Assembly (NCBI RefSeq): GCF_008304605.1
Contig: NZ_PIJY01000014.1
Span: 1 to 64,000, forward strand
Direction: 5' to 3'
Source of the DNA: Oceanobacillus polygoni
GTDB taxonomy: Bacteria; Bacillota; Bacilli; Bacillales; Amphibacillaceae
Length of the DNA: 64,000 nt
The translations under genes were made by a program, and so were the position numbers. The notes under the pieces were generated by a model, which was given only the letters and a program-made list of their open reading frames with translations, made no database searches and was not told the origin of the DNA. This document shows positions 34,342-43,417 of the stretch, piece by piece (position 1 is the first letter of the stretch; every line of letters starts with the position of its first letter).

Positions 34342-35181
34342 TTACAATTCGTTATTTAACGAGAATTCATATCCTGCATAGTTAAATATATTTCTGAATC
34401 CTATATTTTCTGCAACTGCAATAGAAGGTTTGTTTGATTCCATACAATCCCAATAAGGTAGCATATTATTAGTTAGACAATCGTTTACGAAAGCTTTAGC
34501 TATGTTTTGTGCTAACTTTTTTCCTCGATGTTCTTCTAACGTTTCAATCGTTACAGCGTGTACCTTTCCAGCGGCAAACCCTGAAAAACAAATACTTACA
34601 ATTTCATTCTTATAAATCATACAATATCCTATCCCATTACGAAAGAACGTTTCAGATGAAGACCAAGATTCTAAAATATTGGATCTTAAAAATTCTATAT
34701 TCTTAATGGAATTGTCTTTGTTTTCAAAGGTGCCTTTACAAACTTTTGTTAGTTTATATCCGGTCGCTATACGAAGCTCATCATGATATTTATAGTCGTC
34801 CTTATGTATCATATAGACCCTTTGATTCCAGCTTCCTAATTTGTGTTTTTTAAACACTTCTTTAATCGTGGCATCCCATCTACTGTGATCACCAATACCT
34901 TCAAACCATTTCAACCCAACTTTAGTCGCCTGAGGCACAATGATCGTATCAATAAAATGGTTTAGATCTTTATTGAAACGCTCATTCTTTTCATTTCCAA
35001 TAAAGATAAATCCATTGTTATTTCCTAACCATATAAGCGCAGAAGCAGGGGTTTCTATATTATCTACAAAGACACGGCCAGGGTTCACCCCTTCAGTTAC
35101 TGCTCTTGCTTCTAACAGTCCTTGGTCAGATAATAAGTATTTACATTTATAGAATTCTTCCTTGTTTAGCTCAGAAATCAT
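34342..35181 (-). CDS. GNAT family acetyltransferase
   Basis: This 279-residue protein has an N-terminal domain with VTEGVNPGRVFVDN-type sequence and a C-terminal GNAT domain. The acetyl-CoA loop is TLEEHRGKKLAQNIAKAF near residue 215, and YWDCMESNKPSIAVAENIGF follows. This two-part layout fits the GNAT_acetyltran family of Bacilli. AGGGGGA lies before the ATG. It is followed closely by alkD. The acceptor molecule is unknown. Confidence 0.85.
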   Translation of the reverse strand: MISELNKEEFYKCKYLLSDQGLLEARAVTEGVNPGRVFVDNIETPASALIWLGNNNGFIFIGNEKNERFNKDLNHFIDTIIVPQATKVGLKWFEGIGDHSRWDATIKEVFKKHKLGSWNQRVYMIHKDDYKYHDELRIATGYKLTKVCKGTFENKDNSIKNIEFLRSNILESWSSSETFFRNGIGYCMIYKNEIVSICFSGFAAGKVHAVTIETLEEHRGKKLAQNIAKAFVNDCLTNNMLPYWDCMESNKPSIAVAENIGFRNIFNYAGYEFSLNNEL

Positions 35182-35257
35182 ATATGTCCCCCTAACCTTA
35201 TTATTTTTTTATCAATGATGATTTTTATATTGCATTTAGTATAAGGAGAAATATCAA

Positions 35258-35650
35258 TTATTTTATGGCTATGTGGATTTCAATTTTTCCATTAGGGTAG
35301 TATTTTTCGAAATCATATGAATAAGCTCTCTCTAATAAAACTGATTCTTCTTGGTTCCATATTTTACTCCAAGTATTAAAAATACCTTGTTCTTCAGTAG
35401 TATCCACTTTAAAGATTTTATATATCTCGTCTTTTGGTATTTCTATAGATTCGTCAATATTTTCTTCAATAGCAATGCTTAATGAATAATCATCTCTATA
35501 GTCGCTCTCATATTCATGATATACACCATATACCGTTTCATTTTTAGGTAGATGATCAGAAGCCTTTTTCCACATTTCCATGATTTTTTCCATTGCACGT
35601 GCATCATTAAAATTATTCGTTCTTATGCTATTAATAATGGATAATTTCAA
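35258..35650 (-). CDS. GyrI-like / effector-binding domain protein
   Basis: The protein has about 130 residues and the fold of the GyrI-like, or AraC-type effector-binding, domain. It shows SIRTNNFNDARAMEKIMEMW at the start, YGVYHEYESDY in the middle, and ends YYPNGKIEIHIAIK, where this domain's last strand normally reads similarly. It has no DNA-binding part. AAAGGGTGAG best serves the TTG at 35650, although a GTG at 35659 is in frame. Stand-alone GyrI-like proteins bind or hydrolyse small lipophilic compounds; the ligand here is unknown. Confidence 0.65.
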   Translation of the reverse strand: MKLSIINSIRTNNFNDARAMEKIMEMWKKASDHLPKNETVYGVYHEYESDYRDDYSLSIAIEENIDESIEIPKDEIYKIFKVDTTEEQGIFNTWSKIWNQEESVLLERAYSYDFEKYYPNGKIEIHIAIK

Positions 35651-35731
35651 CAATCTCACCCTTTCAATATCTATACTTTATAAGTTCCATATAGTTCTTA
35701 ATATTTCCTTCTTATGGCTGCGTTAGATTGT

Positions 35732-36208
35732 TTAATAATCCCCAACAGATTTTAATCTTCTACCTATAAAATTAGCAGAGACAGGACTGTGATCTAATTC
35801 TCTTGCCCAAACAGAAAGTTGACCAATATGATGAATCTCGTGAGCAATAATATGGTGAAGTATTTCATCCTTCGTGTATTCATCTTCATCCCAAGGAACA
35901 TGTATGAGTTCTTCTTTTAATTCTTCTAAATCTGTTTTTAAACCGACCGCAATTTCACTTCGAAGTGTATCGGATAGAGATTTAACCTCTTCAAGTGTAT
36001 GATAATCCGCAAATGAAAATACGATATCTTCTTTCCCTTGAATAGCCCGAATCCAGCTATATTCCACGTCAACAATGTGAAAAAGCGTATATAAAATATT
36101 TCCTACTCCACCTTTGCGATCTTTTAACAACTCATCAGGTGTTAGTAGGGTACACCAGTCAAACCACTCATCTCTAACCTGCCAGTTATACTCAAAAAAC
36201 GTAATCAT
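35732..36208 (-). CDS. DinB family protein
   Basis: This protein of about 158 residues is a four-helix-bundle DinB/YfiT member. The metal-binding histidines are visible: His in LYTLFHIVDVEYSW near residue 45 and the HHIIAHEIHHIGQLSVW region near 125. The family includes thiol transferases such as bacillithiol-dependent enzymes. AAGGGTG lies at good spacing before the ATG at 36208. It is a single gene. The exact reaction is not known. Confidence 0.85.
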   Translation of the reverse strand: MITFFEYNWQVRDEWFDWCTLLTPDELLKDRKGGVGNILYTLFHIVDVEYSWIRAIQGKEDIVFSFADYHTLEEVKSLSDTLRSEIAVGLKTDLEELKEELIHVPWDEDEYTKDEILHHIIAHEIHHIGQLSVWARELDHSPVSANFIGRRLKSVGDY

Positions 36209-36351
36209 TGTAAACACCCTTATAATTTGATTGTTTTACTAGTAGTAAGTGTTTCTCCATGATCCCTCCTCTTACTAAAATAAACTGTTATGTTTTACAT
36301 TTATATAATAACATAATATTCCGAAATATTAGCTAACCACCCCAAAAGAAA

Positions 36352-36378
36352 AAGGCGATCAAATTGGATGATCACCTT
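36352..36378 (-). terminator. Rho-independent terminator
   Basis: On the minus strand AAGGTGATCA pairs with TGATCGCCTT (one mismatch) and is followed by a T-rich run. It ends the 87-residue gene at 36433. Confidence 0.75.
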
Positions 36379-36432
36379 GTTTATCCCTGGTCGTCAATAT
36401 TTATTGGTAATTTTAATTTGCTTATCGTTTCA

Positions 36433-36696
36433 TCAATGGTACATCGACTGAATTTTTTCAAGATCGTTTATAAAGAGGTTCACTTCCTCTTGGCTCAACC
36501 GTATCGGCATTTGATCATATAGCGTAATGATTTGACCATCTGTATCATCTTGGTGTTTTTTCAAATAATCATAAAGGCTTTTTAGCTGGTTTTCTCTAAT
36601 ACTTGATTCTGTGGTGAAATGCTTTACTTTTTGTATCGAAAATTCATTCACGAGTTCATCAAATTCACCTGAAATAATGTTACCTGATAGCAACAT
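36433..36696 (-). CDS. Small hypothetical protein
   Basis: This 87-residue soluble protein is mostly helical by composition, with acidic stretches and no Cys. TAGGAG lies at good spacing before the ATG, and a terminator follows, so it is very probably a real gene. No family is recognised. It resembles in size small Bacillus cytosolic proteins of unknown role. Confidence 0.6.
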   Translation of the reverse strand: MLLSGNIISGEFDELVNEFSIQKVKHFTTESSIRENQLKSLYDYLKKHQDDTDGQIITLYDQMPIRLSQEEVNLFINDLEKIQSMYH

Positions 36697-36830
36697 GTGA
36701 TCACTCCTAAGCCATATGGTTAGTTTTCGTTAGTTTAACCGAAAAGGTCCCATCTATTTAAGAATAAATGGTTTAATGGGAAATGTTCGAGCATTCTAGT
36801 ATTTATTCTTTTAAAACATACCAAGCCGCT

Positions 36831-37415
36831 TTATGACTTAAACTTTTCTAGTAATTGTGAAATAATTTCCATCGTTTCATCTACTTTTTGTTCGGTATCT
36901 GACACCTGTGCAATCCATAGGGCAGATTCATTCAGCGCTCCTGAAAGAATATGAGTTAATGCAACAATGGAAATTGAAATGAAGTGTCCTCCCTGCTGCA
37001 TTAATTGAAGTTGTTCGTGTAAAAGTCGCATCGAGCTTTGCTCATCCATGCTTCGCCATGTTTCCCAACCTAGAACTGCTGGGCCATCAATGAGCATAAT
37101 TCGTTTGTTTTTTGGTTCCACAGCTGCTGTTATAAAGGCACGACATCCGAGGATTAGTTGTTCCCAGACATCGTCACTCAGAGCAGCTTCTGCTTCAACT
37201 CGTTCTGCCACTTCATTTTGCACAGAATCTAGGACAGCTAGAAAAAGTCCCTTTTTACTTCCGAAATGGTGATAAATTGCCCCACGTGTTAATTGAGCTT
37301 CCATCACTATTTGATCCAACACAGTAGCTGCATAACCTTGTTCGGTGAAATGTTTTCTGGCCACTTCCTTCAGTTGGCTAATGGTTGCGTTAGTTTCTTC
37401 TTTATTTCTCTTCAT
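36831..37415 (-). CDS. TetR/AcrR family transcriptional regulator
   Basis: This 194-residue TetR repressor has its HTH at about 13-57, with GYAATVLDQIVMEAQLTRGA and IYHHFGSKKGLFLAV as the family signature. The C-terminal domain includes RIMLIDGPAVLGWETWR, common in TetR proteins of the YcdC-like group. It is the third gene of an operon after a VOC gene and an AlkC-like gene, 28 bp behind the latter. A perfect 10-bp-arm palindrome lies in the operon promoter, so it most likely represses its own operon. The inducer is unknown. Confidence 0.88.
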   Translation of the reverse strand: MKRNKEETNATISQLKEVARKHFTEQGYAATVLDQIVMEAQLTRGAIYHHFGSKKGLFLAVLDSVQNEVAERVEAEAALSDDVWEQLILGCRAFITAAVEPKNKRIMLIDGPAVLGWETWRSMDEQSSMRLLHEQLQLMQQGGHFISISIVALTHILSGALNESALWIAQVSDTEQKVDETMEIISQLLEKFKS

Positions 37416-37443
37416 GGTGTTAATTCTCCTGTATCTTTGTCAC

Positions 37444-38238
37444 TTAGATTCTTTCCAATAGTGCCAGAGCCTTAGGGTCACCTGATTTAGCAAGTGATCT
37501 TAACCCATGGCGAATAATCCAGTTAATATCGTTCTTTTTTCTGTCTAATTGGTCGCTCATCCAATTGAGTGTAATATTTCTGTGTTCTTTTGACAAGTCG
37601 TTCAAGTGATTAGCTACTGATTTCCTTACATAGAAAGAAGGGTCAGTTAGCAAGGAATCCAATAAAGCCAGATTAATGGCAGGATCATCTTTCATAACTT
37701 TTATTCGCTTTGCCCAAGGGAGTCTTGGACGTGTCCCCTCACTGACAAGGCGTCTAACGTGAGGGTTATTATCATGCAGCCAGTTATGCAAATAGTTCAG
37801 GCTTTCATCAGGGTATCGTTCTAAATAGGGCCGTATGGCATATTCCGATGTATGGCGTTTCGTAATTTCATAAAGGGCATGCATGGAATTTTCAAAATGG
37901 TTTATACCGAATCTTTCCACAAAGTATGCTACCGGCATTAAAAAATAACCATTCGTAAACATTCTTTCCTCGGTTTCGTTCTCTGGACCGACAATCTTCA
38001 GGAGAATGTCCAGTGCTTTTGGATAATCAGATGGAAGAGCAACAAATAATGCTTCCGAAATGACAGCAACTCGATCCTTCAGTTCTAGTGGTTCTACCTG
38101 TTCTTGAACGAGCTTAACGAAGTTATTCACAGGAAAATTCTTATAATGAGGTTGGATTAAACTAGAAAGATGTAAGGCTAAATCTGTCCCGAAATAATAT
38201 TTCAATGCTCCTTTCTCATTTGTTTTTTTCCCGCTCAT
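37444..38238 (-). CDS. AlkC-like DNA alkylation repair protein (HEAT-like repeats)
   Basis: This 264-residue protein has alpha-helical HEAT-like repeats of the AlkC/AlkD superfamily: [18 protein letters not shown] and [19 protein letters not shown] are characteristic of AlkC-type members. These proteins excise 3-methyladenine from DNA. The ATG at 38238 overlaps the stop of the VOC gene as ATGA, so translation is coupled; the longer frame from 38253 would overlap more. It lies in an operon with VOC and TetR genes. Together with alkD at 33651 the strain has two different alkylpurine repair proteins within 5 kb. Confidence 0.85.
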   Translation of the reverse strand: MSGKKTNEKGALKYYFGTDLALHLSSLIQPHYKNFPVNNFVKLVQEQVEPLELKDRVAVISEALFVALPSDYPKALDILLKIVGPENETEERMFTNGYFLMPVAYFVERFGINHFENSMHALYEITKRHTSEYAIRPYLERYPDESLNYLHNWLHDNNPHVRRLVSEGTRPRLPWAKRIKVMKDDPAINLALLDSLLTDPSFYVRKSVANHLNDLSKEHRNITLNWMSDQLDRKKNDINWIIRHGLRSLAKSGDPKALALLERI

Positions 38239-38672
38239 TCGTGATCTGACCATACTTGTGAGGTATATTTGTCACTTTCCTCTTGAGAAGGGGGAATGAC
38301 CTTTATAACATCTATTAGAACCCCGTTTGGATCACAAGTAATAAAATGTCTCTGTCCGAACGCTTCATCACGAATACCTAGCAGTAAAGGAAGTTTTTTA
38401 CTTAAAATAAGTCTGTTGTACTCCTTATCGACATCGTCCACTTCAAAATTCAGGATCATGCCTTGTACCGGCTTTTGGTAAGCGGATGGTATGGTTGGAT
38501 GTGTGGAATCCAAAAGGGCCAATTCATAGGTAGTATTGTCCCTTTCCATTTTCAGGCTTACATACCAGTCAGCTTGATAAACAATCTCGAATCCGAATAA
38601 ATCTGTGTAAAAATTAGAACTTAAAGCAATCTGTTTGGTTAGAATTACCGGGTAAAAACTGTTTGGTTTCAT
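38235..38672 (-). CDS. VOC family protein
   Basis: This 145-residue protein has two VOC modules, beginning with [21 protein letters not shown] and ending [18 protein letters not shown]. The DPNG turn and the pattern of strands are typical of bleomycin-resistance or glyoxalase-like members. The ATG at 38672 suits the AAAGGGGA box better than the one at 38681. It is the first gene of the TetR-controlled operon and is coupled to the AlkC-like gene. A role in removing a toxic electrophile or antibiotic that also damages DNA is inferred. Confidence 0.82.
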   Translation of the reverse strand: MKPNSFYPVILTKQIALSSNFYTDLFGFEIVYQADWYVSLKMERDNTTYELALLDSTHPTIPSAYQKPVQGMILNFEVDDVDKEYNRLILSKKLPLLLGIRDEAFGQRHFITCDPNGVLIDVIKVIPPSQEESDKYTSQVWSDHE

Positions 38673-38703
38673 TGGTAACATTCCCCTTTCATATTATGCA
38701 TTC

Positions 38704-38733
38704 ATTTAAACATACATACTGTATGTATGTAAA
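38704..38733 (-). promoter_or_regulatory. TetR operator within the operon promoter
   Basis: ACATACATAC-T-GTATGTATGT at 38710-38730 is a perfect palindrome with 10-bp arms. On the minus strand it lies between TTTACA (38728-38733) and TTAAAT (38704-38709), an 18-bp spacing, so a bound repressor would cover the promoter. Confidence 0.75.
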
Positions 38734-38795
38734 GAGGTTTTTATTTTCTATGGGATAAAAAATTGCAATCAAGATAGTTATTCCTGCTCACAATA

Positions 38796-38837
38796 AAAAA
38801 GCCAGACCCTACATTCGTATGTAAAGGTCTGACTTTA
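38796..38837 (-). terminator. Terminator of the flavin oxidoreductase gene
   Basis: AAAGTCAGACC pairs with GGTCTGGCTTT (one mismatch), extended by an inner stem, and is followed by TTT on the minus strand. Confidence 0.78.
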
Positions 38838-38839
38838 TT

Positions 38840-39964
38840 TTAAACTCCCGGAAACCATCCAGGAGTATTCATAATCACATTCCATAATGGATCTGGTACT
38901 ACTAAATCTTCCTGCTTATCCTTATTAATTTCTGTCACAATTTCGTCTTCTCGTCCCTCGGCTACTTTTTGTACCCAGTCCGGATCAATAATAAGTTCTC
39001 GACCAATTGCGAGAAGTGGAACCCCTGTCTCGAAAGCTTTGCAGGCATCTTCCGCAGTGTAAATCGAACCTACACCAATTAAAGGAACGCGATTATCGAT
39101 CGTTTCAAGTAGGTAGTCAATGCGTGTTTTATTTACATCCTCCACGCCTCTTCTTGCTTTGGAAAAAATATGTTGTAAGGAGACGTGCAAATAGTCTAAG
39201 TCTCTTTCTGCTAACGTATCCACTAGTTTAAGGCTATCTGCCATGGTGATGCCCGGAGTCTCGGCTTCTTCCGGTGAAAAGCGGTATCCTACGATAAAGG
39301 AATCGTCGGCATGTTCTTTCACTACACTCGTTATTTTATCGACGATAGCTAGTGGGAAGGTCATTCGTTTTTTGATACTTCCACCAAATCGATCCTCACG
39401 TCGATTGGAATGTGGAGAGAAGAATTGCTGAATTAAGTATCCGTTTGCCCCGTGTATTTCGACTCCATCATAGCCTGCTTCAATCGCACGACGCGTCGTC
39501 TCTCCAAAAGCATCAATGATTTCCTCAACTTCTGATTCCGCTAAAGCTCTAGGTATCTTAGCTCCTGTCATTGCTGCAGGAACAGCACTGGCACTTACGA
39601 TATCACCATGAGGAACCAGTTCTGGCGGGCACATTCTTCCACCATGGAAAATCTGTAAGATGGCTTTAGCGCCTTGATCTTGAATAGCCTTGGCTAGTTG
39701 GTTTAAACTTGGAATCATTTCATCGCGGTCACCGGCGAATTCATTATGGAAACCTTTTCCGTTTGGCGTAACATATGTACAAGCGGTAATGACCATGCTT
39801 ACACCTTTGGAACGACGTGCATAGTAGGCTATCTCTTCATCTGTAACCGTACCATCGGGATTCGATGAATAGTTGGTCATTGGTGCCATTACGATTCGGT
39901 TCTTCAATTCAACTCCATTTTTAAAACGATATGGAGTAAATAGATCGTGATTGTTTGGATTCAT
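38840..39964 (-). CDS. NADH-dependent flavin oxidoreductase (old yellow enzyme family)
   Basis: This 374-residue FMN enzyme has the old yellow enzyme fold. VMAPMTNYSSNPDG near the start, QIFHGGRMC near 107, the substrate-binding EIHGANGYLIQQFFSP (His/Asn pair) near 180, and VGSIYTAEDA with IGRELIIDPDW for FMN phosphate are present. It resembles Bacillus YqiG. Such enzymes reduce activated C=C bonds or nitro compounds. AAGGAGG lies at good spacing before the ATG at 39964; the frame is open to 40081. It stands alone and has its own terminator. Confidence 0.88.
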   Translation of the reverse strand: MNPNNHDLFTPYRFKNGVELKNRIVMAPMTNYSSNPDGTVTDEEIAYYARRSKGVSMVITACTYVTPNGKGFHNEFAGDRDEMIPSLNQLAKAIQDQGAKAILQIFHGGRMCPPELVPHGDIVSASAVPAAMTGAKIPRALAESEVEEIIDAFGETTRRAIEAGYDGVEIHGANGYLIQQFFSPHSNRREDRFGGSIKKRMTFPLAIVDKITSVVKEHADDSFIVGYRFSPEEAETPGITMADSLKLVDTLAERDLDYLHVSLQHIFSKARRGVEDVNKTRIDYLLETIDNRVPLIGVGSIYTAEDACKAFETGVPLLAIGRELIIDPDWVQKVAEGREDEIVTEINKDKQEDLVVPDPLWNVIMNTPGWFPGV

Positions 39965-40247
39965 ATTTCTTTCCTCCTTAAGGGTCAGCTTTATGGTTAT
40001 GATAGTAGTTCCATTTCGTTTTGTATATGATTGTGCTTGAAGTATAAATCCACTCATGGAGTTATTTTTTGCGGCTAACATCTAGTTAGCGTCTATCATC
40101 ACTGAGTTCTCAGCGCTTCCCTAATCCTTTATTCATACCCCAATAGACCCGATTTTTAGTCATTTGGAACTATCTTCCACGAAAATTGAAACCTTCTATA
40201 ACCGATAATCGTAAGAAAATTAACAAAATAAAAAAGGAGCGATTCGA

Positions 40248-41570
40248 TTGTTCAAGCGATTTTACCTGCCCATACTTTTACTAATGATGATTTTAATCGT
40301 AGCGGGTTGTAATAACACAGATGAAAATGAAATCGATAACGAAGGAAATAATGATAGTTCTGACGAAACGAAGGATGACGATACTGAAGAAAGTGGAGGG
40401 CCAAGCCATCATATCGATTTACTTACTGTAGAAGAAACGCCCTTTGATGAGTCATTATTTGAAGTGGTAGACTTTGAATCGGCTCTAGCACCGAATGATT
40501 ATTATTATTCATTTGCATCAAGTGGAGCATTGGTCATGGGAAATGAAAATCATAGTGTATTTTTTGATTATCAAACTGGAGATAGATTAAGTTTAGAAAC
40601 CGATGTCGAATGGTTGGAAGGAAGAGCAGAATCATCTATTGTAAATTCTTCTAGCGGTACGTGGCCGTTTTTATTCGATCATTACTACTATCTTCAAGGC
40701 TATGAAGACGGAACAAATAAAATTGTTCAAGTTGATCTCTCGACCGGAGAAATTGAATACTTGGTAGATACAGATGGCGCATCGGACATGGTAAAAAAAG
40801 ATGGCATTTTATATTTTGTCAACAGTGATAGGCTATTTGCATTCGATACAAATACAAAAGAAACAATTTGGGAAACCACGGGAGATGTTGAGCTTAGTAT
40901 GGGGTATGCTGAACTTCATGTGACTGATCACTCACTTGTTTATGAAGACCAATACGGATTAACAGCATTCGATTTGAATGATGGAACAAAGTTATTTGAA
41001 GAAGAAGGAGTATTCCGAGATGTTGCTGTAGCTGGCAGCACATTCTATGCTCTAGTTGATGAAGCTGATGTGTTTGCAGATTCACTTTACAAAGTGGTGG
41101 AATTTGATGATCAAGAAGGAAGAAAAGAAACGATAATCGAAGCGCCAGAAGTAGAACAACCGTATGATATTGGAGAGATAAAACTAGATTTAGTTCATGA
41201 CAATCTTTACATTACTGTCGAAAATGGGATTTTAACGTATGATATGAATAGTCATGAGCCATTATGGTCGGTTTCTGTTGGTGATTTAATGGATCGTTCT
41301 GAAACAGGTGATGACTATAATTATTGGTTCTCTGCAGGTATTACAGATAATCATATTTATGCATTTACGGAGAAATCAAATGTCGCTAGAGAAGGTGACA
41401 ATTTTCTTACAGTAATTGATTCCCAAACTGGTGAAGTAAAAGATCAGTACGCCTTCGGAAATGGAATTGGTGCCGGGCCAATAATTGATGAAGCAAATGG
41501 GAATGTCATTGTATATCTTAGATATTTTAATGTAGAAGAGGCGCAAGGGTTTGTTTTGCCGATTGAATAA
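40248..41570 (+). CDS. Beta-propeller lipoprotein of unknown function
   Basis: This 440-residue lipoprotein has a lipobox, LIVAGC, with Cys21 followed by an Asp/Glu/Asn-rich linker. The remainder consists of repeated blades such as GILYFVNSDRLFAFDTNTK and LYITVENGILTYDMNSHEPLW, typical of PQQ-like propellers. It starts with TTG behind AAAGGAG. The product should be anchored on the outside of the membrane. No quinoprotein active site is evident, so binding or scaffold roles are more likely than enzymatic ones. Confidence 0.75.
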   Translation: MFKRFYLPILLLMMILIVAGCNNTDENEIDNEGNNDSSDETKDDDTEESGGPSHHIDLLTVEETPFDESLFEVVDFESALAPNDYYYSFASSGALVMGNENHSVFFDYQTGDRLSLETDVEWLEGRAESSIVNSSSGTWPFLFDHYYYLQGYEDGTNKIVQVDLSTGEIEYLVDTDGASDMVKKDGILYFVNSDRLFAFDTNTKETIWETTGDVELSMGYAELHVTDHSLVYEDQYGLTAFDLNDGTKLFEEEGVFRDVAVAGSTFYALVDEADVFADSLYKVVEFDDQEGRKETIIEAPEVEQPYDIGEIKLDLVHDNLYITVENGILTYDMNSHEPLWSVSVGDLMDRSETGDDYNYWFSAGITDNHIYAFTEKSNVAREGDNFLTVIDSQTGEVKDQYAFGNGIGAGPIIDEANGNVIVYLRYFNVEEAQGFVLPIE

Positions 41571-41704
41571 AGAAGGAGCAAAGTTGAATACTTTGATAAT
41601 AGCTTTACTTAACAAATAGAACTTCTACTAAAAAACGTTCCATTCTTATTAATCTCTGATAAAGGTTGCATATTAACAATCCATATTATCGAAGGAGTCA
41701 TGAT

Positions 41705-42202
41705 ATGAAAGAACTTTATATAAAGCAAAAGGTATTCAGTCTAAGCGGTAAGTTTACGGTAAAAGATCAGCAGGAAAAGGATGTTTATTTTGTTGAGGGT
41801 AGTTTTATGAAGATTCCAAAGACCTTCTCCATTACTAACAATGCAGGAAGTGAAGTTGCACTTATTACGAAAAAGACGTTCAGCTTTTTGCCAAAGTTTA
41901 TGGTTGAGGTAGATGGTCGAGAGGTGTTAACGATTAAGAAGGAGTTATCTTTCTTTAAAGCACGCTATACCATTGATGCGGCAGGTATTGAAGTACATGG
42001 AAACTGGTGGGACATGAACTTTGAGGTGTACCAGCATGGTGAAGTCGTCGGGAAAGTAAGCAAGGAATGGTTCACTTGGGGCGACAGCTATAAAGTACAA
42101 GTATGGAACGAAGAGATGGAGACGCCCATTCTTGCTCTCGTTATCGCAATTGATTGTGTGAAGGCTGATCAAGCAACCGCTTCTTCGGTCGCGTCGAATT
42201 AA
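41705..42202 (+). CDS. LURP-one-related family protein
   Basis: This 165-residue protein has the tubby-like barrel of the LURP-one family (YxjI in Bacillus). It begins MKELYIKQKVFSLSGKFTVK, has repeating strands such as ITKKTFSFLPKFMVEV, and ends with the hydrophobic helix ILALVIAIDCVKAD. GAAGGAG lies at good spacing before the ATG at 41705. These proteins are cytosolic or membrane-attached; their role in bacteria is unclear. A terminator follows at 42279. Confidence 0.85.
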   Translation: MKELYIKQKVFSLSGKFTVKDQQEKDVYFVEGSFMKIPKTFSITNNAGSEVALITKKTFSFLPKFMVEVDGREVLTIKKELSFFKARYTIDAAGIEVHGNWWDMNFEVYQHGEVVGKVSKEWFTWGDSYKVQVWNEEMETPILALVIAIDCVKADQATASSVASN

Positions 42203-42278
42203 TAGAGGGGGATAATGTATAATTCGAACAGTTTTTTAGATGTAAAAATAGCTGAATTAATGAACATGAACAGATAAC

Positions 42279-42311
42279 AAGCAGGGAGACAGAAATGTTT
42301 TCCTGCTTTTC
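42279..42311 (+). terminator. Rho-independent terminator
   Basis: AAGCAGG pairs with CCTGCTT, followed by TTC and an AT-rich run. It ends the LURP-one gene. Confidence 0.65.
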
Positions 42312-42344
42312 AATATGGACTCACGTGAAGAATTTTAACAATCT

Positions 42345-42390
42345 TGACAAAACAAGCTGTAAAATATAACATAAATGTAATCGATTTCAT
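42345..42390 (+). promoter_or_regulatory. Promoter and operator of the LacI-type regulator
   Basis: TTGACA (42345-42350) and TAACAT (42368-42373) are 17 bp apart. Next to them ATGTAATCGATTTCAT (42375-42390) matches the cre consensus fully and is repeated without change at 44272-44287. It is probably bound by the neighbouring LacI protein, CcpA, or both. Confidence 0.65.
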
Positions 42391-42412
42391 AAAATGTAAG
42401 GTAGGTGATCAA

Positions 42413-43396
42413 ATGGTAACCATACAGGAAGTGGCTAAAAAGGCAGGTGTTTCTACTGCAACTGTTTCAAGGGTGCTCAATAATAGGGAAACGGTTAAAG
42501 AAAAAACAAGAATACGAGTCGAGCAGGCTATCCAGGAATTAAAATATGAGCCCAGTGCGCTTGGGCGTAACCTCAGGAACTCTGAAAGCAGGCTGCTTCT
42601 TGTTTTGATTCCCAGCATTTCAAATCCATTTTATACGGAAATTATTAATGGGATTGAGGATACAGCGATTAGCAAGGGATATAATATTCTCCTTTGTGAA
42701 ACGGATTCTAACCCAAAAAGAGAAGCGATTTATTTTAATATGGTACGGAACAGGCTTGCAGACGGGATTATTTTAATGGACCCGACTGTCAATCGGAAGA
42801 ATCTGTATGATCTTGCAAGCAGGCATCCAATCGTGCAATGCAGTGAGTTTGATGAACAGGGGGAAATTTCCTACGTAACCATCGATAATGAACTGGCTGC
42901 ATATCAGGCCGTTAAACATTTAATTAAAATAGGGAACAGAAAAGTTGCTTTGATTAATACAGATGAGAAATACTTGTATGCCCGTGAACGCAGGAGGGGC
43001 TATGAAAAGGCCTTACAGGAGTTTGATTTGCCGATTGAGTCAAAATGGATGCGAGAAACAGGGCATCTTGGATTTGAAGGCGGACAGCAGGCGATGCGTT
43101 CTTTATTGAATGAAGCGGATAAGCCAAACGCGGTTTTTTCGGTTTCCGATGTGCTTGCGATTGGTGCGATGAAAGAAATTCAGCTGCAGGGCTTGAAGGT
43201 ACCCGATGATATTGCAGTGATTGGTTTTGACAAGATTAGTTTTTCCAACATGACCAACCCGACGCTCACAACAATTGCCCAGCCGATGTACAAAATGGGC
43301 TGTACTTCTGCGAATATGATTATCAATAAAATTAGAGGAAAAGAAGTGGAAAGCCTGATATTGGATCATGAATTGATTATTAGGGAGTCTACATAA
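42413..43396 (+). CDS. LacI family transcriptional regulator
   Basis: This 327-residue repressor has the LacI HTH at residues 2-25 (VTIQEVAKKAGVSTATVSRV), the minor-groove hinge helix YEPSALGRNLR, and a periplasmic-binding-protein-like sugar domain. AGGTGATC before the ATG at 42413 supports this start; the frame opens at 42344. It is followed by an SDR and by a disaccharide ABC importer operon. Its own promoter and the importer promoter carry the same operator, so it should repress both until its sugar is present. Confidence 0.88.
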   Translation: MVTIQEVAKKAGVSTATVSRVLNNRETVKEKTRIRVEQAIQELKYEPSALGRNLRNSESRLLLVLIPSISNPFYTEIINGIEDTAISKGYNILLCETDSNPKREAIYFNMVRNRLADGIILMDPTVNRKNLYDLASRHPIVQCSEFDEQGEISYVTIDNELAAYQAVKHLIKIGNRKVALINTDEKYLYARERRRGYEKALQEFDLPIESKWMRETGHLGFEGGQQAMRSLLNEADKPNAVFSVSDVLAIGAMKEIQLQGLKVPDDIAVIGFDKISFSNMTNPTLTTIAQPMYKMGCTSANMIINKIRGKEVESLILDHELIIREST

Positions 43397-43417
43397 TGAA
43401 AAGTGAGGTGTATGAAT

